A stretch of 17,685 bases of DNA from Acidobacteriota bacterium (GTDB taxonomy: Bacteria > Acidobacteriota > Terriglobia > Terriglobales > Acidobacteriaceae): the NCBI GenBank assembly GCA_021810735.1, contig JAJZIF010000010.1:4003-21687 (forward strand), read 5' to 3'. Both the position numbers and the translations under genes were made by a program. The notes under the pieces were generated by a model. The model searched no databases. It was not told the DNA's origin and worked only from the letters and a program-made list of their open reading frames with translations. Positions 1-9,553 of the stretch are shown piece by piece. Numbering within the stretch: position 1 is the stretch's first letter; each line of letters opens with the position of its first letter.

Positions 1-147
1 TTCCCGGTGCGGATCCCGAAAGAACCACAGAAAAAACGCCGCCAATAGAAAAGGGATTGCCGTCCAGGCCCACCCGCCCGTGAGCAGATGCACCACCACC
101 GCCACCGCCACAAGGGCAAATCCGTAGTAATAGCCGTCTCGTACCAT
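1..147 (-). CDS. psd: Phosphatidylserine decarboxylase, N-terminal fragment (gene runs off the window)
   Basis: The first 49 codons, from ATG at 147, begin MVRDGYYYG and continue through a hydrophobic stretch to [12 protein letters not shown] at the window edge. This opening is the hallmark of the short, non-proteobacterial phosphatidylserine decarboxylase family. That family is membrane-associated, self-cleaves to form a pyruvoyl cofactor, and converts phosphatidylserine to phosphatidylethanolamine. Residues about 10-42 make one or two membrane-associated segments, and the FFRDP motif follows them. The catalytic and self-cleavage region lies outside the window and cannot be checked. No strong Shine-Dalgarno is seen; an AAGG lies 13 nt upstream of the ATG. 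The truncation is only the window boundary, not a broken gene. The family call rests on the N-terminal motif alone. Confidence 0.82.
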   Translation of the reverse strand, partial: MVRDGYYYGFALVAVAVVVHLLTGGWAWTAIPFLLAAFFLWFFRDPHRE

Positions 148-165
148 AACACGTTGACAGCCTTG

Positions 166-171
166 ATTATA
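166..171 (-). promoter_or_regulatory. Candidate -10 element for psd
   Basis: The minus strand reads TATAAT here, a perfect -10 hexamer about 20 nt upstream of the psd ATG. No convincing -35 lies 16-18 nt further up; that space is occupied by the edge of a perfect 12-bp dyad. The arrangement would suit an activator-dependent promoter, but this is inferred from position only. Confidence 0.4.
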
Positions 172-190
172 TGTCCTTCAGGATGCCGCC

Positions 191-226
191 CCCTGTCTCC
201 GCGAATCGATTGTTGCGGAGACAGGG
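191..226. repeat. Perfect 12-bp inverted repeat between the DUF465 gene and psd
   Basis: CCCTGTCTCCGC (191-202) and its exact complement GCGGAGACAGGG (215-226) flank a 12-nt loop. No T-run follows on either strand, so it is not a textbook intrinsic terminator. It may still end the upstream transcript by a Rho-assisted route. Alternatively it could be an operator, since it sits directly upstream of the TATAAT serving psd. Confidence 0.75.
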
Positions 227-279
227 AACCCCCGTAACCGGTCTGCCATTCTCTGGATGGGACCCGCTTCGTCTGAGGT

Positions 280-498
280 TCAGGCAAAATGCAAATTCGC
301 CGCGGGCGAACTCAACGCGGCGATTTCATCTTTTAATCGGAGTTTGATTTTCTTGAGCCGGACTTCTTCCAGTTGCTCGTCGGCTGAGAGGTAGGGCTTT
401 TGCATCAGGGCTTGGAGCTGTTGCTCATAGTGACGATGTTGCTCTTCCAGACGGCGAATTGCTTCGCTGTCCGGCTTTACATCTACGTCCGTAGCCAT
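280..498 (-). CDS. DUF465 / YdcH-like small coiled-coil protein
   Basis: A 72-residue charged protein that is helical almost throughout. The pattern RLEEQHRHYEQQLQAL, then a short break, then EVRLKKIKLRLKDEI matches the DUF465 (YdcH) family: an H-x-x-x-(D/E) hairpin start and a K-x-x-K-L-x-L-K-D-x-I end. Members are small helical-hairpin proteins of poorly defined role. The start is ATG at 498 because AGGAGG lies 8 nt upstream (512-507); a GTG at 507 would overlap that Shine-Dalgarno. The gene stands 67 bp after rimI with its own possible promoter, and the next gene, psd, is 132 bp further on. A function cannot be assigned from sequence. Confidence 0.85.
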   Translation of the reverse strand: MATDVDVKPDSEAIRRLEEQHRHYEQQLQALMQKPYLSADEQLEEVRLKKIKLRLKDEIAALSSPAANLHFA

Positions 499-526
499 AG
501 ATGGCACCTCCTATGCTTCAACTACT

Positions 527-556
527 CTATTAGACGAATCACGCTACCACTGGCAA
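527..556 (-). promoter_or_regulatory. Candidate promoter for the DUF465 gene
   Basis: On the minus strand TTGCCA (556-551, five of six matches to the -35 consensus) is followed after 18 nt by TAATAG (532-527, a weak -10). Transcription would begin about 7 nt downstream, just ahead of the strong Shine-Dalgarno. It fits the 67-bp gap after rimI. Confidence 0.33.
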
Positions 557-565
557 GAGCCATCT

Positions 566-1069
566 TCAAGGGCTTTCTGTCGAGAATTTTCCACTGTCGA
601 CCGGCACTCGCTCCATCAGCACCGCATCCTCTACCGGATCCTTGTAATACCCCCTCCGTCGCCCAACCTCCACCCAACCTGCCTCCCCGTAAAGTCTTTG
701 TGCAGTTATATTTCCAGCGCGCACCTCAAGCATCAGGCGAAGCCCGCCATGCTTGAGGCACCAACCTTCAACGCCCTCCATCAGCGCACGCCCAACTCCC
801 TTCCGGCGCATGGCCGACTCCACGGCTATCCATTCCACCTCGCACGCGTTTTCCACACCGTCCAGCAGTAGACGCCCCAGCGCAATTCCTGCGCGCACAC
901 CGTCCACCTCACCCACCAAAGCAAATCGCCGCAGCACGCCGGCGGGCTCTCCTGCCTCTGGATATGTCCGGTAGATCTCCGGCGACCAGTGCGGAGCCGT
1001 CCTGATTTCATGATCCAGCGCCAACACCCACTCCACATCGCCCTTACTCATCGGGCGCAGTTGGATCAT
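566..1069 (-). CDS. rimI: RimI-like GNAT N-terminal acetyltransferase
   Basis: A 167-residue GNAT-fold enzyme that transfers acetyl from acetyl-CoA to a protein N-terminus; the classic RimI substrate is ribosomal protein S18. The acetyl-CoA pyrophosphate loop is RRKGVGRA (88-95). The RimI signature follows: LEVRAGN (114-120), AQRLYGEAGW (123-132), then RRRGYYKDPVEDAVLM (137-152), with Tyr127 in the usual general-acid position. The C-terminus carries about 14 extra residues after the family end. The ATG overlaps the tsaB stop in an ATGA, so the two are probably translationally coupled. tsaB-rimI adjacency is widespread in bacteria. The exact substrate is inferred from family membership. Confidence 0.9.
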   Translation of the reverse strand: MIQLRPMSKGDVEWVLALDHEIRTAPHWSPEIYRTYPEAGEPAGVLRRFALVGEVDGVRAGIALGRLLLDGVENACEVEWIAVESAMRRKGVGRALMEGVEGWCLKHGGLRLMLEVRAGNITAQRLYGEAGWVEVGRRRGYYKDPVEDAVLMERVPVDSGKFSTESP

Positions 1070-1701
1070 TGCCCCCGCCGCTCTGCCACAAGTTCGGCCT
1101 CTGACCGCCGCAGGTAATGCGCATCCATCGCCGCCAAATCGTCAAAACCCCGATTCAAAATCCGCGCCTGCGCGAACCGCATCGCATCCTCCGCCTCTGG
1201 AGCACTCACCACCCGCGCCCCAGTCAGCACCTGCGCCAACTTTGTCTCGCAGCACGCAATCTCGTACTCCGGCGCCCGCTCGCGTATCTCCGCTGGCCTC
1301 AGCAACGCTTCGCCAGCCTCATCGTCGGCCAGGCCAAAATACATCTCGCCTCGCCCGGCATCCAGCACCGCGGCTCTGCTCCCCGCCTTCTGCGCCAGCA
1401 CCTGCAGCCGCGAAACCCCGATTACCGGCAGCCCCGCCGCCTGCGCCAGCCCTTTCGCCGTGCTCAGGCCCACCCGTACGCCCGTGAAACTGCCCGGACC
1501 GCGCACCACCACGATTGCGCCCAGGTCACCAACAGCAACCCCAGCGGCCTCCAGCATCTCGCGAATCGCCGGCATCAGATCCTCTGAATACGTCCGCCCC
1601 GCCAGATGCCGCGCCTGCAAAACCATCACGCCCTGCTCGTTCACCTCAGCCAGCGCCACGCTGCCCTCCGGTCCGCAGGTATCGACCCCCAGCACTCTCA
1701 T
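1066..1701 (-). CDS. tsaB: tRNA threonylcarbamoyladenosine biosynthesis protein TsaB
   Basis: A 211-residue member of the ASKHA-fold TsaB/YeaZ family. TsaB is the non-catalytic partner of TsaD in the cytoplasmic complex that puts t6A on A37 of ANN-decoding tRNAs. The N-terminus MRVLGVDTCGPEGSVAL is the degenerate phosphate-1 strand. The diagnostic RGPGSFTGVRVGLSTAKGLA (68-87) is fully present, and the C-terminus has the expected YLRRSEAEL. Length is slightly under the E. coli protein. The ATG overlaps the stop of the epimerase gene by four bases, and the tsaB stop overlaps the rimI start the same way, so the gene sits inside a coupled operon. tsaD, tsaC and tsaE are not in the window. Confidence 0.95.
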   Translation of the reverse strand: MRVLGVDTCGPEGSVALAEVNEQGVMVLQARHLAGRTYSEDLMPAIREMLEAAGVAVGDLGAIVVVRGPGSFTGVRVGLSTAKGLAQAAGLPVIGVSRLQVLAQKAGSRAAVLDAGRGEMYFGLADDEAGEALLRPAEIRERAPEYEIACCETKLAQVLTGARVVSAPEAEDAMRFAQARILNRGFDDLAAMDAHYLRRSEAELVAERRGQ

Positions 1702-2129
1702 CCGTGTGTACTCTCCGCCGCTGGCTGCACAATCTCAACCAGCACGCCGCCTGCGCTCGACGGATGCACAAAGAAATACAAATGCCCTCCGGCGCCCACC
1801 TTCACCTCGTCAGAAATGAACCGCGCACCCAGCGCCTTCAGCCGCTCCATCGCTGCGGTAATATCCTCTACCTGAAGCGCCACATGATGCATCCCTTCAC
1901 CCCGCTTGGCTAGAAACTTCCCCACCGGCGAATCCTCCTCCGTCGGCTCCAGTAGTTCCACGCGGCTCTCGCCCACCGGCAGCATCGCCGTTTTCACGCG
2001 CTCATGCTCCACCGTCTCTTCATGCGTCACACGCAGCCCCAGGGCCTCGTAAAATGCACGTGCCTGCGCAATACTCTTCACCGCAATACCCAGGTGATCG
2101 ATCTTCGTTCCCGGCAACTCCCCGCTCAT
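1698..2129 (-). CDS. mce: Methylmalonyl-CoA epimerase
   Basis: A 143-residue glyoxalase/VOC-fold enzyme that interconverts (S)- and (R)-methylmalonyl-CoA, linking propionyl-CoA carboxylation to the B12-dependent mutase. Two VOC modules are visible. The first starts IDHLGIAV, with His12 a metal ligand; the second carries GMHHVALQVEDI, and LVEIVQ at the end supplies the Glu ligand. A TTG at 2135 would overlap the meaB stop, but ATG at 2129 is preferred: GAGGG lies 9 nt upstream of it and only 3 nt from the TTG. It directly follows meaB, whose product protects methylmalonyl-CoA mutase, and this strongly supports the epimerase call over other VOC enzymes. The mutase is not in the window. Confidence 0.92.
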   Translation of the reverse strand: MSGELPGTKIDHLGIAVKSIAQARAFYEALGLRVTHEETVEHERVKTAMLPVGESRVELLEPTEEDSPVGKFLAKRGEGMHHVALQVEDITAAMERLKALGARFISDEVKVGAGGHLYFFVHPSSAGGVLVEIVQPAAESTHG

Positions 2130-2131
2130 CT

Positions 2132-3136
2132 TCAACGTCCCTCTTCCATCACCGCAAACCGCTCCGCAATCAGGCGCGGAACCAGCTTGTACGGATCTTC
2201 CCTTCGCTGCTCCACCTTCGCCGCATACTCTTCAATCTCCGCTGGCGAAAACCCATGCTGGTGCACCTCTCTCAGTAGCGCTGCCCGCATCATCTCCACA
2301 ATGCGCTCGCGCCAGTACCGCCGCCGCCTTGCCGCCAGCCTGCCACCTTCACTCAGCCACTCGTGCATCCGGTCAATTGCGGCGACCAGTTCCTCAATGC
2401 CCTGCCCGGCTGTCGCCACCGTCTTCACCATCGGTGGAACCCACTCGTCCTCGGCGCTGTGTTTCATCGCCAGCGACTGCATCGCGCGTACTTCCTTCTC
2501 CACGCGCTCCGCGCCTTCCCGATCGGCCTTGTTAATCACGAAGATATCCGCAATCTCCATGATCCCGGCCTTGATGCTTTGCACGTCATCGCCCATGCCC
2601 GGCACCAGCACCACAATCGTCACATCAGCCAGCCGGACAATATCCACCTCATCCTGCCCCACGCCGACCGTCTCGATCAGCACCTTCTGCTTGCCGCTCG
2701 CCTCCAGAACCGTCACGGCATCTGCCGTTGTCTGCGCCAGACCGCCCAGCGCGCCACGCGTCGCCATGCTGCGCACGTACATCCCCGCATCACTCAGCCG
2801 CTCGGCCATGCGGATCCGGTCGCCCAGAATCGCTCCGCCTGTAAACGGGCTTGTCGGATCTACCGCCAGCACACCCACCGTCTCTTCGCGCTCGCGATAT
2901 CTCCGCGCCAGCCGGTCCACCAGCGTGCTCTTGCCGGCACCAGGCGAGCCCGTCACCCCAATCCGCAACGCATCGCCCGCATACCGGAAGCAAGCGGAAA
3001 GTACCTCCACGGCCCCCGGCGCATCGTCTTCCACAAGAGAAATCGCCCGCGCCAGCGCGCGCGCATCCCCCGCGCGAACCCGCTCCACCACTGCTGCAAC
3101 GGCCTCTGCCGAAATTTCCCTTTGCAATCCCGTCAT
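2132..3136 (-). CDS. meaB: MeaB/ArgK-type G-protein chaperone of methylmalonyl-CoA mutase
   Basis: A 334-residue SIMIBI-class GTPase that loads and protects adenosylcobalamin-dependent acyl-CoA mutases. Visible parts are the Walker A GSPGAGKS (63-70), the MeaB-specific AVDPTSPFTGGAILGDRIRM (91-110), SMATRG at 123-128, the switch II stretch ETVGVGQDEVDI (155-166), and the base-recognition NKAD (202-205). The C-terminal helices form the dimer arm. Length matches the family. The gene sits 3 bp after the aldo/keto reductase and 2 bp before the epimerase, so it belongs to one transcript. The old name ArgK (arginine/ornithine transport kinase) is superseded. The client could be isobutyryl-CoA mutase instead of methylmalonyl-CoA mutase, but the epimerase neighbour favours the latter. 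Confidence 0.94.
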   Translation of the reverse strand: MTGLQREISAEAVAAVVERVRAGDARALARAISLVEDDAPGAVEVLSACFRYAGDALRIGVTGSPGAGKSTLVDRLARRYREREETVGVLAVDPTSPFTGGAILGDRIRMAERLSDAGMYVRSMATRGALGGLAQTTADAVTVLEASGKQKVLIETVGVGQDEVDIVRLADVTIVVLVPGMGDDVQSIKAGIMEIADIFVINKADREGAERVEKEVRAMQSLAMKHSAEDEWVPPMVKTVATAGQGIEELVAAIDRMHEWLSEGGRLAARRRRYWRERIVEMMRAALLREVHQHGFSPAEIEEYAAKVEQRREDPYKLVPRLIAERFAVMEEGR

Positions 3137-3139
3137 GCC

Positions 3140-4204
3140 TTAGCCATTACGCCACTTGTGCACGGCCACTCCGCCGTTCACTCGATTCTGCAGAAACCTG
3201 TCAAAGAACATGTACGGGTGAGCCGGCTCCAGCGCGCTCACCTTGTCCAGTTCCTCACGCAGCTCGGCCGGAACCTCGATTTCCATGGCCGCCAGATTAT
3301 CCTCCAGCTGCTCCTTCTTCGTCGCGCCAATCAGGGTCGAAGTCACCCCCGGCTGCGTCACCACCCAATGCAGCGCTATTTGCGCCATCGAGTGTCCAGT
3401 TGCCTTCGCCGCGGACGCCACTGCGTCCACAATCTTCCAGTTACGCTCCGTAAACTTCCCAAACACCGGATTCGGCGCATCCTTCAGCACATCCAGCCGG
3501 CTCTTGCCCTCCTCCGTGCTCTTGTCGTGCCGGTATTTGCCCGTCAAAAATCCGCTCGCCAGCGGGCTCCACGGGCAAATCCCTAACCCCAGCTCCTGCC
3601 CCGCCGGAATATGCTCCCGCTCAATCGTCCGCTCCACCAGCGAATACTCCAGTTGCAGCGCCACCGGCTTCTTGAGCCCATGACACTCCGCCAACGTCGC
3701 CGCCCGCGCCACGTACCACGCAGGAACATCCGAAAACCCGTAGTACCGAATCTTCCCCGCCCGAATCAGGTCATTCAGCGTTTCAATCACCTCCTCTACC
3801 GGTGTCACCGTGTCCCACGCGTGCATCCAGTAGAGGTCCACATAATCCATGCCGAGTCGCTCCAGCGAACCCTCCAGCGCCCGGTAAATATTCTTCCGCC
3901 CGTTGCCGCCTGCGTTCGGATTTCCCTCTTCCGCACAAAACGTAAACTTGGTCGCAATCACCAGCCGATCGCGCAGCTTTGTCTCGGCCACAAACCGGCC
4001 CAGCAGCCGTTCGCTCTCGCCCAGTGCGTAGCCGTCCGCCGTGTCCAGAAAATTGCCGCCCGCTTCCACGTACCGGTCAAAAATAGCCCGCGACTCTTCG
4101 TCCTCCGAGCCCCACCGGCTGTTCCCAAAGGTCATCGTCCCCAGGCACAACGGACTCACTCGCAACCCGGACCGCCCCAGCGTGACGTATTCATTCATCT
4201 TCAT
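3140..4204 (-). CDS. Aldo/keto reductase
   Basis: A 354-residue NADPH-dependent TIM-barrel oxidoreductase. The opening VTLGRSGLRVSPLCLGTMTFG is typical of the family. The catalytic tetrad can be read as Asp54 and Tyr59 (in FLDTADGYALGESE), Lys86 (IATKF) and His128 (YWMHAWD). The C-terminal cofactor loop appears around LIGATKKEQLEDNL. The closest style is the bacterial YajO/Tas-like subgroup of AKRs, whose substrates are broad aldehydes and ketones. The physiological substrate cannot be read from sequence. The start at 4204 has AGGA 8 nt upstream; an in-frame ATG two codons in is possible. It lies 66 bp after the acyl-CoA dehydrogenase and 3 bp before meaB, so it may reduce a carbonyl from the same catabolic route. 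Confidence 0.9.
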   Translation of the reverse strand: MKMNEYVTLGRSGLRVSPLCLGTMTFGNSRWGSEDEESRAIFDRYVEAGGNFLDTADGYALGESERLLGRFVAETKLRDRLVIATKFTFCAEEGNPNAGGNGRKNIYRALEGSLERLGMDYVDLYWMHAWDTVTPVEEVIETLNDLIRAGKIRYYGFSDVPAWYVARAATLAECHGLKKPVALQLEYSLVERTIEREHIPAGQELGLGICPWSPLASGFLTGKYRHDKSTEEGKSRLDVLKDAPNPVFGKFTERNWKIVDAVASAAKATGHSMAQIALHWVVTQPGVTSTLIGATKKEQLEDNLAAMEIEVPAELREELDKVSALEPAHPYMFFDRFLQNRVNGGVAVHKWRNG

Positions 4205-4270
4205 ACCTGTAATCCTAGCCCGTTCTTCCGGCCTCGTTCACGCTGCTCCGATTCTCGCCCAATGCTTGCC

Positions 4271-5470
4271 TTATCCCCGCGACGGACTCACCTTCAGGAT
4301 CTCCCGCCCAATCACCATCCGCTGAATCTCGCTCGTGCCCTCGCCAATCGTGCACAGCTTCACATCGCGGTAATACTTCTCCACCGGGTAGTCCTTGATG
4401 AACCCATACCCGCCATGCAGCTGCACCGCCTCGTTGCAGATCTTCACCGCCACCTCGCTCGCGTACAGCTTCGCCATGGCCGACTCGCGCGTCACCTTGT
4501 TGCCCGCATCCTTCAGCACCGCCGCCCGCTGCGTCAGCAGCCGCGCTGCGTCCAGCTCCGTCGCCATATCCGCCAGCTTCCATTGGATACCCTGGAACTC
4601 CGCGATCGCCTTTCCGAACTGCCGCCGCTCTTTCACATATTTCAGCGACGCATCCAGCGCGCCGCGCGCAATCCCCAGTGACAGTGCCGCAATCGAAATT
4701 CGTCCGCCATCCAGCACCCGCATCGCGTCGATGAACCCCTCATTCAGCTTGCCCAGCAGGTTCTCTTCCGGAATCTCGCAGTCCTCGAAGATCAGCTCCG
4801 CCGTATCGCTCGCCCGCAGCCCCAGCTTGTTCTCCTTCTTGCCCGGCCGGAATCCCTTCGTACCTTTCTCCACCACAAACGCTGAAAGCCCGTGCGTGCC
4901 CTGCGTCTTGTCCGTTACGGCAATCACGACGGCTACATCGGCGTAAGAGGCATTGGTGATGAAAGTCTTTGTGCCGTTCAGCACCCACTTGCCGCCCTTC
5001 TTTACCGCCGTCGTACGTGCGCCAGCCGCATCTGACCCCGAACCGGGCTCCGTCAATCCCCACGCGCCAATCCACTCACCGGTCGCCAGCTTGTGGATAT
5101 ACTTCTTCCGCTGCTCTTCATTTCCCGCCAGAAAAATATGGTTGGAGCACAGTGAGTTATGCGCCGCTACGATAATTCCCACTGACCCGTCGACCGCCGA
5201 CAGTTCTTCAATCGCCAGCACATAGTCCACATAGCCCATTCCTGAGCCGCCGTACTCCATGGGAAAAATAATCCCCATGAGCCCCATGCGACCCATCTCT
5301 TTCACCACCGCCAGCGGATATGTGCTGTGCTCATCCCACTCCGAGACGTGCGGCGCAACCTCGCGCGTGGCAAAGTCGCGGATTTCTTTCCGCAACTGCT
5401 CCTGCTCATCGGTCAGCGTAAACGGGTAGGTTGAAATCGCAGCTTGCTGCAGGTGGGATGTTGTGCTCAT
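4271..5470 (-). CDS. Acyl-CoA dehydrogenase (short/branched-chain type)
   Basis: A 399-residue FAD enzyme that oxidises acyl-CoA to trans-2-enoyl-CoA and passes electrons to electron-transfer flavoprotein. The family signatures [10 protein letters not shown] (138-147), KTFITNA (168-174) and QLHGGYGF (350-357) are present. The catalytic base is Glu377 in [17 protein letters not shown], the position used by short-chain and butyryl-type enzymes and not the isovaleryl type. The start is placed at ATG 5470 because GGAGG lies 7 nt upstream; an upstream ATG at 5497 has a poorer site. It is the first gene of the group that runs through meaB, mce, tsaB and rimI. With meaB and mce it fits branched-chain amino acid or fatty acid breakdown feeding propionyl-CoA. 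Exact chain length is undetermined. Confidence 0.93.
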   Translation of the reverse strand: MSTTSHLQQAAISTYPFTLTDEQEQLRKEIRDFATREVAPHVSEWDEHSTYPLAVVKEMGRMGLMGIIFPMEYGGSGMGYVDYVLAIEELSAVDGSVGIIVAAHNSLCSNHIFLAGNEEQRKKYIHKLATGEWIGAWGLTEPGSGSDAAGARTTAVKKGGKWVLNGTKTFITNASYADVAVVIAVTDKTQGTHGLSAFVVEKGTKGFRPGKKENKLGLRASDTAELIFEDCEIPEENLLGKLNEGFIDAMRVLDGGRISIAALSLGIARGALDASLKYVKERRQFGKAIAEFQGIQWKLADMATELDAARLLTQRAAVLKDAGNKVTRESAMAKLYASEVAVKICNEAVQLHGGYGFIKDYPVEKYYRDVKLCTIGEGTSEIQRMVIGREILKVSPSRG

Positions 5471-5518
5471 CACAGCGCCTCCGGTCAATTTAGCCATGGC
5501 TTCCGGCGAAAACCTGCC

Positions 5519-5548
5519 AGCTTAGCACCACACGCGCGCAGTTGTCCT
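5519..5548 (-). promoter_or_regulatory. Candidate promoter for the acyl-CoA dehydrogenase operon
   Basis: On the minus strand AGGACA (5548-5543, matching the last four bases of the -35 consensus) is followed after 18 nt by TAAGCT (5524-5519). A TGC directly before the -10 makes an extended -10. The predicted start leaves a leader of about 40 nt before ATG 5470. It lies just downstream of a tandem direct repeat that could be an operator. Confidence 0.3.
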
Positions 5549-5565
5549 GCGAGTTCCCATCACAA

Positions 5566-5585
5566 TCTCAAATTTTTCTCAAATT
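5566..5585. repeat. Tandem 9-bp direct repeat, one helical turn apart
   Basis: TCTCAAATT occurs at 5566-5574 and again at 5577-5585, an 11-bp period. The AT-rich pair stands out in a GC-rich context and lies 18-37 bp upstream of the candidate -35 of the acyl-CoA dehydrogenase operon. Same-face spacing suggests protein binding. No known regulator is recognised. Confidence 0.5.
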
Positions 5586-5615
5586 ATTGGTCCCGCAGAA
5601 ATGCGTTCGGCGCTT

Positions 5616-6368
5616 CTACACCCGCACCAGCACGCAGGTGATGTTATCCCGCCCCCCGGCTGCGTTCGCACGATCTACCAGCAACCGGCAAATCGCCTCC
5701 ACATCCTCACCCGCTGCCGCTTGAGCCACTACACCCGCAATTTCCTCATCCTGCAGTTCTCGTGTCAGTCCATCGGAACACAGCAGGATCACGTCGCCTT
5801 CCAGCACCCCAAATCGCTGATACTCGGTCGCCACCGACGACTGCGTCCCCAGCGCCCGTGTAATCACGTTCCTGTACGGAGAATTCTCTGCCTCTTCCGG
5901 GCTCAACCTGCCCAGCCGCACCTGTTCGCTTACAAGCGAGTGATCCTGGGTCATCAGCTGCAAGTGGCCCTTCCGCCACAAATAGCACCGACTGTCGCCC
6001 ACATGCGCCACATGTGCCATCCCCGGAGCCACCTGCGCCAGCACAATCGTCGTCCCCATTCCCAGGTATCCGGACTCCCGCTGTGCGCGCTCATAGATTT
6101 TCCGGTTCGCCTCGCCAATCGCCTGCACAACAATGGCTTCAATGGCTTCTTCGCCGCTCCGCTCCGCACCCTCGGCTGTCTTCCTGCACAGCGCCTTCGC
6201 CACGTAATCGGCCGCCATCCGGCTGGCAATTTCGCCCGCTGCGGCGCCGCCCATCCCGTCGCAAACCACAAATACACCCTGCTCCCGGCAACAACGGAAG
6301 GTGTCTTCATTGTTGCTGCGGAGCACACCTGTATCCGTACAACCGGCAGCCACCAGGCTCACTTTCAT
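5616..6368 (-). CDS. PP2C-type Ser/Thr protein phosphatase (PrpC/Stp-like)
   Basis: A 250-residue, soluble, metal-dependent phosphatase that typically reverses Hanks-type kinase phosphorylation. PP2C motifs appear in order: TDTGVLRSNNEDTF (11-24, Asp22), CDGMGG (36-41, metal-binding Asp37), GMGTTIV (103-109), HVGDSRCYLW (122-131), TQDHSL (140-145), ILLCSDGL (194-201, Asp199) and GGRDNIT (238-244, Asp241). All metal-binding aspartates are intact. The start is ATG 6368, where the conserved family opening begins and GAGG lies close upstream; an ATG at 6428 would add 20 non-conserved residues. It follows the ATP synthase terminator and precedes the acyl-CoA dehydrogenase by 145 bp. The usual partner kinase is not adjacent in this window. 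Confidence 0.93.
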   Translation of the reverse strand: MKVSLVAAGCTDTGVLRSNNEDTFRCCREQGVFVVCDGMGGAAAGEIASRMAADYVAKALCRKTAEGAERSGEEAIEAIVVQAIGEANRKIYERAQRESGYLGMGTTIVLAQVAPGMAHVAHVGDSRCYLWRKGHLQLMTQDHSLVSEQVRLGRLSPEEAENSPYRNVITRALGTQSSVATEYQRFGVLEGDVILLCSDGLTRELQDEEIAGVVAQAAAGEDVEAICRLLVDRANAAGGRDNITCVLVRV

Positions 6369-6524
6369 TTCCTCACCGCGTCCCCCGTTACGTTCACCGG
6401 AGACAACAAAAATCTGGGACTGCAACACAATACACGGAAATCCCCGCCTAAGTCCGCTTCTCGCGACTGTCCCGCATCCCGTTTGTCATCATCTGTTCCA
6501 TGCCTTCGCCCGCCACTCTCGTCG

Positions 6525-6562
6525 TAAAGCAAAGAGGCGAAGAGCTTTGTGCCCTTCGCCTC
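6525..6562 (-). terminator. Intrinsic terminator of the ATP synthase operon
   Basis: On the minus strand GAGGCGAAG (6562-6554) pairs perfectly with CTTCGCCTC (6542-6534) around an 11-nt loop. It is followed by TTTGCTTTA and lies about 20 nt after the atpC stop. A T-rich stretch on the other side (6565-6573) could also let it stop plus-strand transcription. Confidence 0.85.
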
Positions 6563-6582
6563 CCGTTTTGGTTTCATCGGCA

Positions 6583-7005
6583 TCATCCGTGGCGCTGCTT
6601 CGCAAGCTCCATCAGAGTTTGCCCTTCCATGATCAGGTCGTTCGACTCCTGGAAGGCTGCCGCGTCATCTCCCGCCTGCTCCCATTGCTGCTGGCCCCGA
6701 ACCTCAATCTCCTGCGCCGCTGCCGTGTCCACTCTGCCCGGCTTCTCCACCGTGTTGGCAAGGATCGTCACCCGCTGCGGCAGCACTTCCGCAATCCCGC
6801 GCGAAATCACAAAGCTCTTTTCCCCGCTCTCGCCGCCATGCAGCTTGAGCATCCCTGCGCCAATCCTCGCCAGCACCGGAGACGCGCCCGCCATCACTTC
6901 CAGATAACCGCCCTTGGACGGTACCTCTACTGAGGTCACTTCCTCATCCAGCAGAATCCGGTCTGGTGTCACCAGCCGCACTTGGAGTTTTCCCTGGTCC
7001 GCCAT
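6583..7005 (-). CDS. atpC: ATP synthase F1 epsilon subunit
   Basis: A 140-residue central-stalk subunit that couples rotation and can inhibit ATP hydrolysis through its C-terminal helices. The N-terminal beta-sandwich shows LQVRLVTPDRILLDEEVTSV, then the conserved G-x-hydrophobic-x-hydrophobic-x-x-G/A-H/S-A/S-P-like GGYLEVMAGASPVLARIGAG (32-51), then FVISRGIAEVLPQRVTILA. The C-terminal part (about 90-138) is helical, as expected. The usual His in the 'GHAP' turn is replaced by Ser (GASP), a minor variation. It starts 2 bp after the atpD stop and is the last gene of the operon, followed by the terminator. Confidence 0.96.
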   Translation of the reverse strand: MADQGKLQVRLVTPDRILLDEEVTSVEVPSKGGYLEVMAGASPVLARIGAGMLKLHGGESGEKSFVISRGIAEVLPQRVTILANTVEKPGRVDTAAAQEIEVRGQQQWEQAGDDAAAFQESNDLIMEGQTLMELAKQRHG

Positions 7006-7007
7006 CG

Positions 7008-9547
<2,540 letters not shown>

Positions 9548-9553
9548 GCGCGC

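Noticed and set aside
2004..4681. Long plus-strand open frames (2004-3143, 2363-3586, 3611-4681)
   Set aside because: They lie wholly opposite meaB, the aldo/keto reductase and the acyl-CoA dehydrogenase, and are rich in Arg, Pro, Ser and His, as expected for antisense shadows of GC-rich genes. No family motif or ribosome site was seen.
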